64,000 nucleotides of DNA from Neorhizobium alkalisoli (GCF_007829835.1 NZ_VIWP01000002.1:806001-870000); one strand, 5' to 3'; positions 18,124 through 28,293 are shown, counted from the stretch's first letter. A program made the numbers and translations. The notes: a model not told the origin generated them from the letters alone.

Positions 18124-19104
18124 ATGACGATCACGAGACGACGGGCGCTGAAGCTGGCGGGTATCACATCCATGGCGGCAGCGCTGCAAGGCGCCTTGAG
18201 CGCGGAAGGAATGGCGGCGGTGCGAGCAGCAGAACCTGCATTGCCTTTTGCCGTGACGACGCCGATGCATGTCGGCCAGGCGGCACTTCGGGTGCGCGAC
18301 CTGAATGCCATGGTCGGCTATTACAGCGACATGCTGGGGCTGGAGGAAATTTCCCGGTCCGGCGATAATGGCGGCACGGTCGTGCTGGGTGCCGGTGGTG
18401 CGGCACTGCTGCATCTCGTGCACATGCCGGATGCGCCATTCGAGACCCCGACTTCGGCCGGGCTTTTCCACATTGCCTATCTGATGCCGGACCGGCAGGA
18501 TCTGGCCCGCTGGCTGGTTCATGTCGCGCGCCGGCGTTTCCCAGTCACCGGGTTTGCCGATCACAGCGTCAGCGAGGCGATCTACCTGACCGATCCGGAG
18601 GGAAACGGCGTCGAAGTCTATTGGGATCGGCCGCGCGACCTGTGGAAATGGGATGGCGATGTCGTCACCATGGGCACCAACCCGCTCGATGTGGACGATA
18701 TCGTCGCAAAGACCGATATCAGCAAGGATGACTACAGCAAGGCTCCGGCCAATCTGCGCATCGGCCATATCCATCTGCGGGTCGGAGACGTTGCCAAGGC
18801 GACCGGCTTTTATGGCGACCTGATCGGGCTTTCATCGACCTGCGGCAAACGCGCGGATGCCGGGTTCTTTTCCTCCGGCCGGTACCACCACCATGTCGCC
18901 TTCAACATCTGGAACAGCGCCGGCGCCGGTCCGCGGGATGCGAAATCGACCGGGCTGGAATGGTTCTCGCTGGAACTGTCGAACGGGGCCGACCTTGCGC
19001 AGCTGAAGGAAAAGCTGAAACAGACCCCGTCCACTGCAATCGCGGACGGGGATATCGGCATCGTCGATCCGTGGGGAACGCAGGTCAGGCTTGTTGGGGT
19101 TTGA
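18124..19104 (+). CDS. Tat-exported VOC-family (glyoxalase/extradiol dioxygenase-like) protein
   Basis: The 326-residue product opens with a twin-arginine signal (ITRRRALKLAGITSMAAALQ), so it is predicted to be folded in the cytoplasm and exported. Two VOC repeats follow: residues about 50-170 (VGQAALRVRDLNAMVGYYSD, HIAYLMPDRQDL, YLTDPEGNGVEVYWD) and about 218-326 (IGHIHLRVGDVAKATGFYGD, HHHVAFNIWNS, IVDPWGTQVRLVGV). The family includes metal-dependent dioxygenases and glyoxalases. Metal-ligand positions appear present (H, H, E in the first repeat), but the substrate is unknown. A Tat-exported member is less common than the cytoplasmic forms. It is divergent from ppdK. Confidence 0.85.
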   Translation: MTITRRRALKLAGITSMAAALQGALSAEGMAAVRAAEPALPFAVTTPMHVGQAALRVRDLNAMVGYYSDMLGLEEISRSGDNGGTVVLGAGGAALLHLVHMPDAPFETPTSAGLFHIAYLMPDRQDLARWLVHVARRRFPVTGFADHSVSEAIYLTDPEGNGVEVYWDRPRDLWKWDGDVVTMGTNPLDVDDIVAKTDISKDDYSKAPANLRIGHIHLRVGDVAKATGFYGDLIGLSSTCGKRADAGFFSSGRYHHHVAFNIWNSAGAGPRDAKSTGLEWFSLELSNGADLAQLKEKLKQTPSTAIADGDIGIVDPWGTQVRLVGV

Positions 19105-19112
19105 CGAATAAA

Positions 19113-19149
19113 GCTTTGCGGGGCCGGATCACTGGCGGCCCCGCAAAGC
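19113..19149 (+). terminator. Hairpin after the VOC gene
   Basis: Two perfectly complementary 13-base arms (GCTTTGCGGGGCC and GGCCCCGCAAAGC) enclose an 11-base loop, starting nine bases after the stop at 19104. There is no U-tract, so termination would be weak or bidirectional. Confidence 0.55.
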
Positions 19150-19279
19150 CTTCCGCTCGGGACAGGAAACCCGTGCGGGGGGTTCGAAATTCGTCGTCGG
19201 CATCTGCCGATACAGCATGCGGCACCAAGGCACCACACTCCTATCGGAGCCGATTGTCTATATGTAACTTGTCATACAC

Positions 19280-19297
19280 ATCACCCAAATGGGTGAT
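19280..19297. promoter_or_regulatory. 18-base palindrome ATCACCCAAATGGGTGAT
   Basis: A perfect palindrome lies between the convergent VOC and smc genes, 42 bases beyond the smc stop. It may act as a terminator for smc or as a protein-binding site; no T-run follows on either strand. Confidence 0.35.
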
Positions 19298-19338
19298 TTG
19301 ACGTAGGTCATCGATCAATTTGCCGATATTTCTGGATC

Positions 19339-22300
19339 TCAGCTTGCTTCGCGGAGCAATTCGGCGGTCTGCAGGTCCACAGATACCAGTTGGGAGACCC
19401 CCTGCTCGGCCATGGTGACGCCAAACAGGCGGTTCATGCGGGCCATGGTAATCGGATTGTGGGTGATGATGACAAAACGGGTTTCCGTCGATGCCGCCAT
19501 CTCGTCCATCAGGTTGCAGTAACGCTCGACATTATGGTCGTCGAGCGGCGCATCCACTTCGTCCAGCACGCAGATCGGCGCCGGATTGGTGAGGAAGACG
19601 GCGAAGATCAGCGCCATGGCCGTCAGCGCCTGTTCGCCGCCGGAAAGAAGTGTCATCGTCTGCGGCTTCTTGCCCGGCGGGCGGGCGAGAATTTCAAGGC
19701 CCGCTTCGAGCGGGTCATCGGATTCGATCAGCTGCAATTCCGCTGTGCCACCGCCGAACAGGTGGGTGAAGAGACGCTGGAATTCGGTATTGACCACATC
19801 GAAGGCGGCCAGCAGCCGTTCGCGGCCTTCACGGTTGAGGCTCTGGATCGCGCCGCGCAGTTTGCGGATGGCGTCGATAATGTCGTCACGCTCGCGCACC
19901 AGCGCGGTCAAACGGTCGGAAAGCTCCTTCTGCTCCTCGTCGGCGCGCAGGTTGACGGCGCCGAGCCGCTCGCGCTCCATTTTCAGCCGGTCAACCTCGC
20001 GCTCGATCTCACGCATGTCGGGAATGGTGGCGCCGGGGGCGAGGCCGGTCAGGCGGAAAACCTCGTGCGGCGCCATGCCGAGCGTTTCACGGATGCGGAT
20101 CTCGCTTTCGTGGCGCTTTTCGGCGGCGGAAACGAGGCGTTCCTCGGCACGGCCACGCTTTTCACGCACATCAGCGAGTTCGGAAAGCGCCGTTGCGGCA
20201 ATCCGGTCGGCATCGCGCTGACGGGTTTCGGCTTCGGCAAGGCGATCGCCGGCGGCACGGCGGGCTTCCTCGGCCTTTTGCAGCTCGTTCATCAGGGCGC
20301 GGCGCTTGTCGTCGAATTCTTCCGGGGCGGCTTCGAGATCGGCGATCTCTTCGCGCGCCTCTTCCTCGCGTTCGCGCAGGCTGCCGATATGATCGGCGGC
20401 GCTGGCGGCACGGGCGCTCCAGGAGGCGCGCTCCTGAGCAATGGCAGAGAGCCGGCGCTGGCGGGCGTCGATCTCGCGGCTCTGGCCTTCGTAATTCGCG
20501 CGTGCTTCGGCAAGCCGGCTGCGATCGGTCGCGACGGCAAGCTGCTGCTGGGCCAGACGCTCGTCGATGCGGGCGAGATCCGGCGCATCCTCAAGCTCGG
20601 CGCGGGCCGTTTCGGACTGGATGCCGAGATCATCTATCTGGCCATTCAGCTGGCTGATCGCCTCGGAGACGACATCGCGGCGACGCATCAGCTCGCCGGC
20701 AGCGCGTTCGGCGACAGCGAGCGCTTCGCGGGCTTCGGACAGACCACGGGCGGCAAGACGGCTGCGGTCACGGGCGTCGGAAAGCTGGCGTTCCTGAACC
20801 GAAACTGCGCCGCTGGCGTCAGACAAGGCCGATTCGGCTTCGGACAGCGCGATGCGGGCATCGTCGAGTTCGGCTTCGAGTTCCGACAGGCGGTTCTTTT
20901 GCGACAGGCGCATGGCGGCAGCACCGGGCGCTTCCGAGCCGGTAATATGGCCATCCCAGCGATAGACGGCGCCTTCCTTCGTCACCAGTCGCTGGCCGGG
21001 GCGCAGGAGCGGCATCAGGCGATGCGCGTCACTCGCAGAAATAACACCGATCTGGCCGAGACGACGGGACAGTTCCGGCGGGGCCGTGACATGCGACGAA
21101 AGCGGCTGCGCGCCCTGCGGCAGGCCGGGATCGCCCGAGCCGTCGCCATTGACGGACCAATGGGCGGGTGCAGCCGGATCGACCGGGGTTTCGAGATCAT
21201 CGCCGAGTGCTGCACCGAAGGCCGCCTCGAAACCGCGATCGACACGCACCAGCTCGGCTACGGGCACGAAACCACCCGAAGCCGCGGCACCAGCGGCCAG
21301 CATTTTCGTGATCGTGCGGGCTTCGGTTTCGAGCGCGTTCAGATCGGAGCGAGCCGCTTCGACGGGACCACGGGCGGCGAGTTCTGCGGCGCGCGCTTCG
21401 GCAAGCTGCGCCTCGGCATCCTCGGCTGCGATCGCGGCATCCTCGACGGCGATCTCGGCGGCTTCCACCGCCTCGCGCCGCTCCATCGGATCATCGAGAT
21501 CGGCCAGGCGTTCGGACAGGGTTTCGAGTTCGCCTTTGGCATCGGACAGCTGACGATCGAGACGCTGGCGACGTTCTTCGAGATCGCGGATCAGGCGCTC
21601 CAGCTGATTGCGGCCGGCCGCTGCCTCGGCGCGCTCGGCGGTCAAGGCGGAAAAGGTCTTTTCGCTTTCAGCAAGCGCTGATGCGGCAGCCTCGAATGCC
21701 TCGCGAAGTTCTTCCGCTTCGGCGCCGGAATCGGCGAGCATGTCGTTCAGCTCGGCCTCTTCCTGATCGAGCTTTTCGAGGAAGGAGGCGTTGTCAGCGG
21801 CAAGCTGTTCTTCGCGGCGGATATCCTCGTCCAGCTGGGCGAGACGACGGGTGAGTTCGTCACGGCGCTTGAGGAGACGGCCCGCCTCCTCTTCCAGCTG
21901 GCCGCGGGCGATCTGGATGCGCTGCAGGGCGGCACCGGCCTTGGCTTCCTCCTCGCGCAGTTCCGGCAGTTTCAGGCTGGCAATACCCTGGTTCTTTGCC
22001 GCCTCCATCTGGCTCTGCGCCTTTTCGGCGACGATGACGGTGGCCTGATTGAGGGCGCTGTCCGCCTCCGCTTCGGCCTCCTTGGCCTGCGACCAGCGGA
22101 TATGCAGGAGCATGGCCTCGCGGGCGCGGATATCGGCCGAGAGCATCTTGAAGCGGTTGGCCTGACGGGCCTGACGTTTCAGGCTTTCGATCTGGCTTTC
22201 CAACTGGGCAACGACATCGCCCAATCTTTCCAGATTGGTTTCGGCGGCGCGTAGGCGAAGCTCGGCCTCGTGGCGGCGGGAATGAAGACCGGAAATGCCG

Positions 22301-22803
22301 GCCGCCTCTTCGAGCAGCTGGCGGCGAGCCTGCGGCTTGGCGTTGATCAGTTCACCGATACGCCCCTGCCCCACCATGGAGGGCGAACGGGCGCCGGTCG
22401 AGGCATCGGCGAACAGGAGCTGCACGTCTTTCGCGCGCGCTTCCTTGCCGTTGATGCGGTAGACGGAGCCGTTTTCGCGCTCGATGCGGCGGGTGACCTG
22501 GATCTCGTCGCTATCGTTGAAGGCGGCGGGCGCGGTGCGGTCGAAATTGTCGAGATAGAGGCCGACTTCGGCCGTGTTGCGGGCCGGGCGATTGCCGGAG
22601 CCGGAAAAGATCACGTCGTCCATGCCGGACGCGCGCATGTTCTTGTAGGAGTTTTCGCCCATCACCCAGCGCAGGGCTTCGACAAGGTTGGACTTGCCAC
22701 AGCCATTCGGGCCGACCACACCGGTCAGGCCGCGCTCGATGATGAATTCCGTCGGTTCGACGAAGGATTTGAAACCGACGAGGCGAAGGCGGTTGAACTT
22801 CAT
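19339..22803 (-). CDS. smc: Chromosome segregation protein SMC
   Basis: SMC is the ATPase of the bacterial condensin complex that organises and separates chromosomes. The 1154-residue product has the normal layout: N-terminal Walker A (GPNGCGKSNL) at residues about 32-41, a long coiled coil, a hinge near residues 510-640 (GGFVPVAELVRV), a second coiled coil, and the C-terminal signature LLSGGEQALTAMAL with Walker B PICVLDEVDAPLDDHNV. The start is ATG 22803 at MKFNRLRLVGFKSF. It lies 84 bases after the DsbA-like gene, separated by two hairpins. Its ScpA/ScpB partners are not in the window. Confidence 0.97.
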   Translation of the reverse strand: MKFNRLRLVGFKSFVEPTEFIIERGLTGVVGPNGCGKSNLVEALRWVMGENSYKNMRASGMDDVIFSGSGNRPARNTAEVGLYLDNFDRTAPAAFNDSDEIQVTRRIERENGSVYRINGKEARAKDVQLLFADASTGARSPSMVGQGRIGELINAKPQARRQLLEEAAGISGLHSRRHEAELRLRAAETNLERLGDVVAQLESQIESLKRQARQANRFKMLSADIRAREAMLLHIRWSQAKEAEAEADSALNQATVIVAEKAQSQMEAAKNQGIASLKLPELREEEAKAGAALQRIQIARGQLEEEAGRLLKRRDELTRRLAQLDEDIRREEQLAADNASFLEKLDQEEAELNDMLADSGAEAEELREAFEAAASALAESEKTFSALTAERAEAAAGRNQLERLIRDLEERRQRLDRQLSDAKGELETLSERLADLDDPMERREAVEAAEIAVEDAAIAAEDAEAQLAEARAAELAARGPVEAARSDLNALETEARTITKMLAAGAAASGGFVPVAELVRVDRGFEAAFGAALGDDLETPVDPAAPAHWSVNGDGSGDPGLPQGAQPLSSHVTAPPELSRRLGQIGVISASDAHRLMPLLRPGQRLVTKEGAVYRWDGHITGSEAPGAAAMRLSQKNRLSELEAELDDARIALSEAESALSDASGAVSVQERQLSDARDRSRLAARGLSEAREALAVAERAAGELMRRRDVVSEAISQLNGQIDDLGIQSETARAELEDAPDLARIDERLAQQQLAVATDRSRLAEARANYEGQSREIDARQRRLSAIAQERASWSARAASAADHIGSLREREEEAREEIADLEAAPEEFDDKRRALMNELQKAEEARRAAGDRLAEAETRQRDADRIAATALSELADVREKRGRAEERLVSAAEKRHESEIRIRETLGMAPHEVFRLTGLAPGATIPDMREIEREVDRLKMERERLGAVNLRADEEQKELSDRLTALVRERDDIIDAIRKLRGAIQSLNREGRERLLAAFDVVNTEFQRLFTHLFGGGTAELQLIESDDPLEAGLEILARPPGKKPQTMTLLSGGEQALTAMALIFAVFLTNPAPICVLDEVDAPLDDHNVERYCNLMDEMAASTETRFVIITHNPITMARMNRLFGVTMAEQGVSQLVSVDLQTAELLREAS

Positions 22804-22812
22804 GGGGCGCAC

Positions 22813-22875
22813 GCGAGGGCGGCATGCCCCCCTCGCTCAAGCCAGGCCGCACCCGTCCCGCAACGCGCGACGGGT
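22813..22875 (-). promoter_or_regulatory. Two hairpins between the DsbA-like gene and smc
   Basis: GCGAGGG (22813-22819) pairs with CCCTCGC (22830-22836), and ACCCGTC (22851-22857) pairs with GACGGGT (22869-22875). They may attenuate read-through into smc, whose start is nine bases beyond the first hairpin. Confidence 0.35.
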
Positions 22876-22887
22876 GGTCGTGCGAGC

Positions 22888-23592
22888 TTACGAAAGGCTG
22901 TCGATAAGCTTCGACATGGATTCAACCGACATGTCCCCGGAATATTTCTTGCCGTTGATGAGGAAGGTGGGCGTGGAATTGACGCCGAACTCGTCCGCCG
23001 CCCTCTTCACGACTGCATTTACATCATCGAGAAGCTTCTGGTTCGTCAAGCATTTCTCGAAAGTCTCCTGTGAGTAACCTGCGAGCTTGACGGTTTGCAT
23101 GAGAGCGCCGCGGACATTGCCATCCTGCGGGGCCGCCCAGGCGCGCTGCTGCTTGAAGAGCATCGAGACCATCGGGAAATACTGATCAGCGGTCGAGAGC
23201 TTCGACGGATCCTGCGGATTGGTGCGGGCCAGCATGAAGGCAGCGGTCGCGACCGGATCGAAGGGGAATTCGCGGATGATGAAGCGGACCTTGCCCGTAT
23301 CGACGTATTTCGTCTTGATCTCGTCGAAGGTCGTGTTGTGGAAATGGGCGCAATGCGGGCAGGTCATCGACATGTATTCGACGATCGTGACCTTGGCCTT
23401 TTCATCGCCAAGTGCCATTTCCGGCAGCGAACCGGGCTTCAGCACGGCGGCCATATCGACATCGCCCTGCGAGGTCGGGATTTCCTGCGCAAAAGCTTCC
23501 GTGATACCGAGCGGCATGGTCAGGCAGAGCGCTGCGACGGCAGCTCCGCCAAGAAGCGCGCGTCTGGTCGTGGTGATATCGGTAAACTGCAT
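22888..23592 (-). CDS. DsbA/BdbD-family thiol-disulfide oxidoreductase
   Basis: This 234-residue exported thioredoxin-fold protein has a signal region (TTTRRALLGGAAVAALCLTM) with a possible Tat-like RR, then the active site TCPHC with cysteines 78 and 81, and the cis-proline segment VNSTPTFLINGKKYSG near the end. The layout matches the DsbA-like DSBA/thioredoxin_4 family that introduces disulfides in periplasmic proteins. The start at ATG 23592 places the signal peptide at the N-terminus; the frame is open to 23673 without support. It lies directly upstream of smc on the same strand. The redox partner is not encoded nearby. Confidence 0.9.
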   Translation of the reverse strand: MQFTDITTTRRALLGGAAVAALCLTMPLGITEAFAQEIPTSQGDVDMAAVLKPGSLPEMALGDEKAKVTIVEYMSMTCPHCAHFHNTTFDEIKTKYVDTGKVRFIIREFPFDPVATAAFMLARTNPQDPSKLSTADQYFPMVSMLFKQQRAWAAPQDGNVRGALMQTVKLAGYSQETFEKCLTNQKLLDDVNAVVKRAADEFGVNSTPTFLINGKKYSGDMSVESMSKLIDSLS

Positions 23593-23744
23593 AAAACACC
23601 CGTGTGCGAGAGATCTTTTCCGTTGCCATTCCGTATCGCGGCACCCAAGGCCCGACAAGCGGCGGATAAGCAAATTCCTTCAAACAATTGTGACAAATCG
23701 GAGGTGAAACAGAGTGTTTCTCGCCCGGCAATGATCTGTCGCTT

Positions 23745-24263
23745 CTATCTGGCCCGCTTCTTCTGCAGGACGGCCGTGCCTAACCTTTCGACCGCCCGGC
23801 GCAAGGCATCGCTTTCGATGCCCTCCATCATGCCCTCCAGCCGCCGCGCCGCTTCGCCCCTCAGAGGCGGCGGCTTGCGCGGATGCTTGAAGGTTGCCGA
23901 GACCGGTTTCTGGACGATGCGGATCTGGCGCACCGCCGGAAAACCGAAAAAGCCGTTGATGCGGCCGATCAGCTCGCCCTGCGCATGGGTCAGGAACAAC
24001 GCCCGCGCCCCTTCACAGGCGATCGTCAGCACGCCCGGCTGATGGCCGCCTTCGCTGTAACCGTCATTACGCGCCCAAGCGATCTTTTCTGGCCGCGTGC
24101 AATCGGCAAATTCTTCGCCCGCGATCTCGTCCCAGGAGCCGAGCAGGGCCGTGGAAATGCCGGCGCGGCGCGCGAGCACCGGATCGACAATGCCGTTGGC
24201 CAGCTCGGCGATCTGCAGGGCGCCCTTGCGACGAAACGGAGTTTTAGTGTCCTTGGCGTTCAT
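23745..24263 (-). CDS. DUF721 / DciA-like protein
   Basis: The 172-residue product contains the DUF721 core at residues about 25-110 (LLGSWDEIAGEEFADCTRPE, VLTIACEGARALFLTHAQGE, GFPAVRQIRIVQ). This domain is shared by DciA, the replicative helicase operator/loader that replaces DnaC in most bacteria, though not every DUF721 protein has been shown to do this. The C-terminal tail is basic and proline-rich. It precedes the DsbA-like gene on the same strand. A role in loading DnaB is inferred from the family. Confidence 0.75.
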   Translation of the reverse strand: MNAKDTKTPFRRKGALQIAELANGIVDPVLARRAGISTALLGSWDEIAGEEFADCTRPEKIAWARNDGYSEGGHQPGVLTIACEGARALFLTHAQGELIGRINGFFGFPAVRQIRIVQKPVSATFKHPRKPPPLRGEAARRLEGMMEGIESDALRRAVERLGTAVLQKKRAR

Positions 24264-24302
24264 GGTCGATTTCTAATCATCATGGATCAGGCGATTTCAA
24301 GG

Positions 24303-24767
24303 TCAGCGGATGCCGTACCAGTGTTTGGTGCCGGTGATCGCAAAATTCCGGCTGAACATGACACATAATAACATGGAAAGCAGAGCAATCCCATAAAGGA
24401 CGAGCGGGCGAGCCGCGCCCGGTGGCGAAAAGATCATGGCCAATGCCAACCATAGAAAGCACCCGAAGAACACGATGGCCAATGTAAACAGACCGGATGC
24501 CCGCAAGGCATTACCGAGGCTCACCGGCCGTAATGACCGCCGCGACAGTTCCGGCCAATCCAGCGCGGCATGCAGCGCCAGCATGATATCGTCGTGCAGA
24601 TTGTCCCTGTAGAGTGTCCAGAGGATGACAGCCATGCGAAAGATCTGCCTGGCGGCTATCGAGATCAGCGCAAGCCCCGTGACCAGCGCGGCCAGAAACA
24701 TCAGCGGCAAGGCGAGATATTGCGGGAATTCCGGTTTTTCCAAAAGGACGGCGATGATCTTATCCAA
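24303..24767 (-). CDS. Uncharacterised inner-membrane protein
   Basis: This 154-residue protein has three hydrophobic segments: YLALPLMFLAALVTGLALIS near the N-terminus, then SGLFTLAIVFFGCFLWLALA and LVLYGIALLSMLLCVMF in the second half. A charged stretch lies between them (LYRDNLHDDIMLALHAALDW). No family is recognised. The start is TTG 24767, chosen because a good GGAGG lies seven bases upstream; the nearby ATG at 24772 is in another frame. It is divergent from mutY, with 110 bases to the chosen mutY start. Confidence 0.7.
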   Translation of the reverse strand: MDKIIAVLLEKPEFPQYLALPLMFLAALVTGLALISIAARQIFRMAVILWTLYRDNLHDDIMLALHAALDWPELSRRSLRPVSLGNALRASGLFTLAIVFFGCFLWLALAMIFSPPGAARPLVLYGIALLSMLLCVMFSRNFAITGTKHWYGIR

Positions 24768-24877
24768 GGCATGACCTCCAGCCTTAGCAGCACAAGTGCT
24801 TCGTTTGTCCGCCCATCCCCAGGTTCCGCAGGATACAGGAGTTGGCGGCGATTAACGATGCTACTATTTTGTCACCG

Positions 24878-25981
24878 ATGACCCTTTCCCTCGCCCTCAC
24901 CTCCGATCCTGGCGCCACGCACGCCGAAAAACTGCTCGCCTGGTACGACCGGCATCACCGGGAACTGCCCTGGCGGACAAGCCCTGCTGCGGCCAAGGCC
25001 GGAAAGCGGGCCGATCCGTACCATGTCTGGCTGTCGGAAGTGATGTTGCAACAGACGACGGTGCAGGCGGTCAAACCCTATTTCGAAAAGTTTCTGGCCC
25101 GCTGGCCGAAGGTGACGGATCTGGCCGCCGCGCCGAGCGAGGATGTGATGGCCGCCTGGGCGGGGCTCGGTTATTATGCCCGTGCCCGAAACCTGAAGAA
25201 ATGCGCCGAAGCCGTGGCTTCAGAGCATGGCGGCATTTTCCCGGATACGGAAGAAGGCCTGCGCGCCCTGCCCGGTATCGGCGATTATACGTCTGCTGCG
25301 GTCGCTGCGATCGCCTTCAACAGGCCATCCGCCGTGATGGACGGCAATGTCGAGCGGGTCATTTCCCGTCTGTTTGCAATCGACGCTCCCCTGCCCGGCT
25401 CGAAACCAGTGATGAAGGCCAAGGTGGCCGCGCTGACGCCGACCGATCGGCCGGGCGATTTTGCCCAGGCTATGATGGATCTCGGGGCGACGATCTGCAC
25501 GCCAAAACGGCCCGCCTGCGCGCTCTGTCCCTTCCGCGACGACTGTCTGGCGCTTTCCGAACACGATCCGGAACGGTTTCCGGTGAAGGCGGCGAAGAAG
25601 GCGAAACCGGTGCGTTATGGTGCTGCCTTTGTGGCGGTGACGGATGACGGCGAGATCCTGCTACGCCGGCGCATCGAAAGCGGGCTGCTCGGCGGCATGA
25701 CGGAAGTGCCGACGACCGACTGGACCGCACGGATGGATGGCGGCACGACGCCGGATCACGCACCCTTTGCCGGCGACTGGCAGCCGAGCGGCACGATCGT
25801 GCATGTCTTCACCCATTTCGAACTGCGGCTTTCGGTTTTCCGCATTCGCACGGTCGCCCAGGCGATAAACGGTGGATGGTGGGAGCCGGTCACCAATCTC
25901 GAGGCACAGGCCTTGCCGACTGTCATGAAAAAAGCGATCACGGCAGCTATACCCCTCGCCTTTACGAAATCCTTGAACTGA
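24878..25981 (+). CDS. mutY: A/G-specific adenine glycosylase MutY
   Basis: MutY removes adenine mispaired with 8-oxoguanine, starting base-excision repair. The 367-residue product contains the catalytic glutamate segment WLSEVMLQQTTV, the helix-hairpin-helix ALPGIGDYTSAAVAAIAF followed by the catalytic aspartate in VMDGNVERV, the [4Fe-4S] cluster ligands CTPKRPACALCPFRDDC, and a C-terminal NUDIX-like domain for 8-oxoguanine recognition (GEILLRRRIESGLLGGMTEVP). The start is placed at ATG 24878; an in-frame TTG at 24842 would add twelve residues but has its AGGAG directly adjacent. The HAD gene follows after 15 bases, so co-transcription is likely. Confidence 0.96.
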   Translation: MTLSLALTSDPGATHAEKLLAWYDRHHRELPWRTSPAAAKAGKRADPYHVWLSEVMLQQTTVQAVKPYFEKFLARWPKVTDLAAAPSEDVMAAWAGLGYYARARNLKKCAEAVASEHGGIFPDTEEGLRALPGIGDYTSAAVAAIAFNRPSAVMDGNVERVISRLFAIDAPLPGSKPVMKAKVAALTPTDRPGDFAQAMMDLGATICTPKRPACALCPFRDDCLALSEHDPERFPVKAAKKAKPVRYGAAFVAVTDDGEILLRRRIESGLLGGMTEVPTTDWTARMDGGTTPDHAPFAGDWQPSGTIVHVFTHFELRLSVFRIRTVAQAINGGWWEPVTNLEAQALPTVMKKAITAAIPLAFTKSLN

Positions 25982-25996
25982 CAGCAGGACATATTC

Positions 25997-26611
25997 ATGG
26001 CGGCCAAGATCGACCACATCGTCTTCGACATCGGCAAAGTGCTGATCCATTACGATCCCAACCTTCCCTTCAGCCGCATCATTCCCGATGAAGAAGAACG
26101 CAAATGGTTCTTCCAGAATGTCTGCACCCATGAATGGAATCTGGAACAGGATCGCGGCCGGACCTGGGAAGAAGCCGAGGCGCTGGCGATCGCCGAACAC
26201 CCCGAGCAGGCCGAGAACATTCGCGCCTTCCGTAAATACTGGCACGAGATGGTACCGCATGCCTATGACGAGTCCGTCGCCATCATGGAACAGCTGATCG
26301 ACAGCGGCCGCGACGTGACGATGCTGACCAATTTCGCCGCCGACACATTCGTCGATGCGCGCAAGATTTTTCCGTTCCTGAACAGGCCGCGCGGCGTCAC
26401 CGTTTCGGGCGAGATCGGCCTGATCAAGCCGGATGTGGCAATCTATGAAAAGCACGCGCGCGATTTCGGCCTCAACCCGGAAGCGTCGATCTTCATCGAC
26501 GACACGCTCGTCAATGTCGAAGGCGCAAAGGCGGCAGGCTGGCAGGCGGTGCATTTCACCGATCCCGCCAAGCTGCGCGCGGATCTGATCGCGCATGGAG
26601 TCGAACTCTGA
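25997..26611 (+). CDS. HAD-superfamily hydrolase (YihX-like)
   Basis: The 204-residue protein has the HAD motifs in order. In motif I (FDIGKVLIHYD) the usual DxD reads D-I-G, with the nucleophile aspartate kept but the second, acid/base aspartate replaced by glycine. Motif II is in MLTNF, motif III is Lys in GLIKPDVAIY, and motif IV is FIDDTLVNVEGAK. The helical cap of the YihX/epoxide-hydrolase-like subfamily lies between motifs I and II. Phosphatase activity on a small phosphate ester is typical of relatives, although the second-aspartate change could reduce or alter it. It is encoded between mutY and the NTF2-like gene, whose start overlaps its stop. Confidence 0.85.
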   Translation: MAAKIDHIVFDIGKVLIHYDPNLPFSRIIPDEEERKWFFQNVCTHEWNLEQDRGRTWEEAEALAIAEHPEQAENIRAFRKYWHEMVPHAYDESVAIMEQLIDSGRDVTMLTNFAADTFVDARKIFPFLNRPRGVTVSGEIGLIKPDVAIYEKHARDFGLNPEASIFIDDTLVNVEGAKAAGWQAVHFTDPAKLRADLIAHGVEL

Positions 26612-26976
26612 TGAAGGTCGATCCGGTCGAGCTTGCCTGGCAGTTCCACGAGGCGATCAACGCGATCGATTTTGCGGCGATCGAGGAATTCTTCGCCGAG
26701 GACGCCACCTATGTCTCGAACGGGGTCGGCGATCTGAAGGGCCGCGCGGAAATCATGGCGGCGATCCGGGGCTATTTTGCCGACTATCCGGATCAGGAAG
26801 CGGATGACGAGCTGATCGAGCTCGTTTCGCCGATGGCGGCACGCGCCGTCTGGTCGCTGACCGCGACCCATAGCGGAACCGGCAAGCCGCTGGAGCGCCG
26901 CGGCGAAGAAACGATCACCTTCAACGAAGAAGGCCGTGTCGTCAGGGTCGAGGTGACGGATTATCAGGCGTTCTGA
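26611..26976 (+). CDS. NTF2-like/SnoaL-fold protein
   Basis: This 121-residue single-domain protein is predicted to form the cone-shaped NTF2-like fold (AWQFHEAINAIDFAAIEEFF, DATYVSNGVGDLKGRAEIMA, RAVWSLTATHSGTGKPLERR). Members range from isomerases and cyclases to binding proteins, so no reaction can be named. Its ATG shares a base with the TGA of the HAD gene (TGATG), showing translational coupling. A strong symmetrical terminator follows 20 bases after its stop. Confidence 0.8.
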   Translation: MKVDPVELAWQFHEAINAIDFAAIEEFFAEDATYVSNGVGDLKGRAEIMAAIRGYFADYPDQEADDELIELVSPMAARAVWSLTATHSGTGKPLERRGEETITFNEEGRVVRVEVTDYQAF

Positions 26977-26996
26977 AACGGAACGCAAAAAACTAT

Positions 26997-27025
26997 GACG
27001 CCCGGGGTCAGCCTCCCCGGGCGTC
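26997..27025. terminator. Bidirectional terminator between the NTF2-like gene and ccrM
   Basis: A perfect 11-base stem (GACGCCCGGGG / CCCCGGGCGTC) encloses a 7-base loop. Read on the minus strand it is followed by ATAGTTTTTTG, a good U-tract for ccrM. On the plus strand it follows the NTF2-like stop. Confidence 0.85.
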
Positions 27026-27095
27026 AATTATCCTCTTCCGGGACTAGAGGTACAAAACCGGAAGAGGAATGCTGGATCTGGCGGCGGCTGGTGGC

Positions 27096-28238
<1,143 letters not shown>

Positions 28239-28272
28239 CTACGCTGTACTAGAACGAATTTACTGACTGTTA

Positions 28273-28293
28273 TGGTTACCCATTTTGGTTACC
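28273..28293 (-). promoter_or_regulatory. Direct repeat TGGTTACC-N5-TGGTTACC upstream of ccrM
   Basis: Two copies of an 8-base sequence (28273-28280 and 28286-28293) are spaced 13 bases start to start, 47-67 bases upstream of the ccrM ATG. Each contains the palindrome GGTTACC/GGTAACC. They may be a regulator-binding pair overlapping the promoter. They do not match the CtrA box exactly. Confidence 0.4.

Noticed and set aside
19390..21681. A 763-codon plus-strand frame opposite smc
   Set aside because: smc is unmistakable on the minus strand with Walker A, signature and Walker B; the opposite frame is open only because of high G+C third positions.
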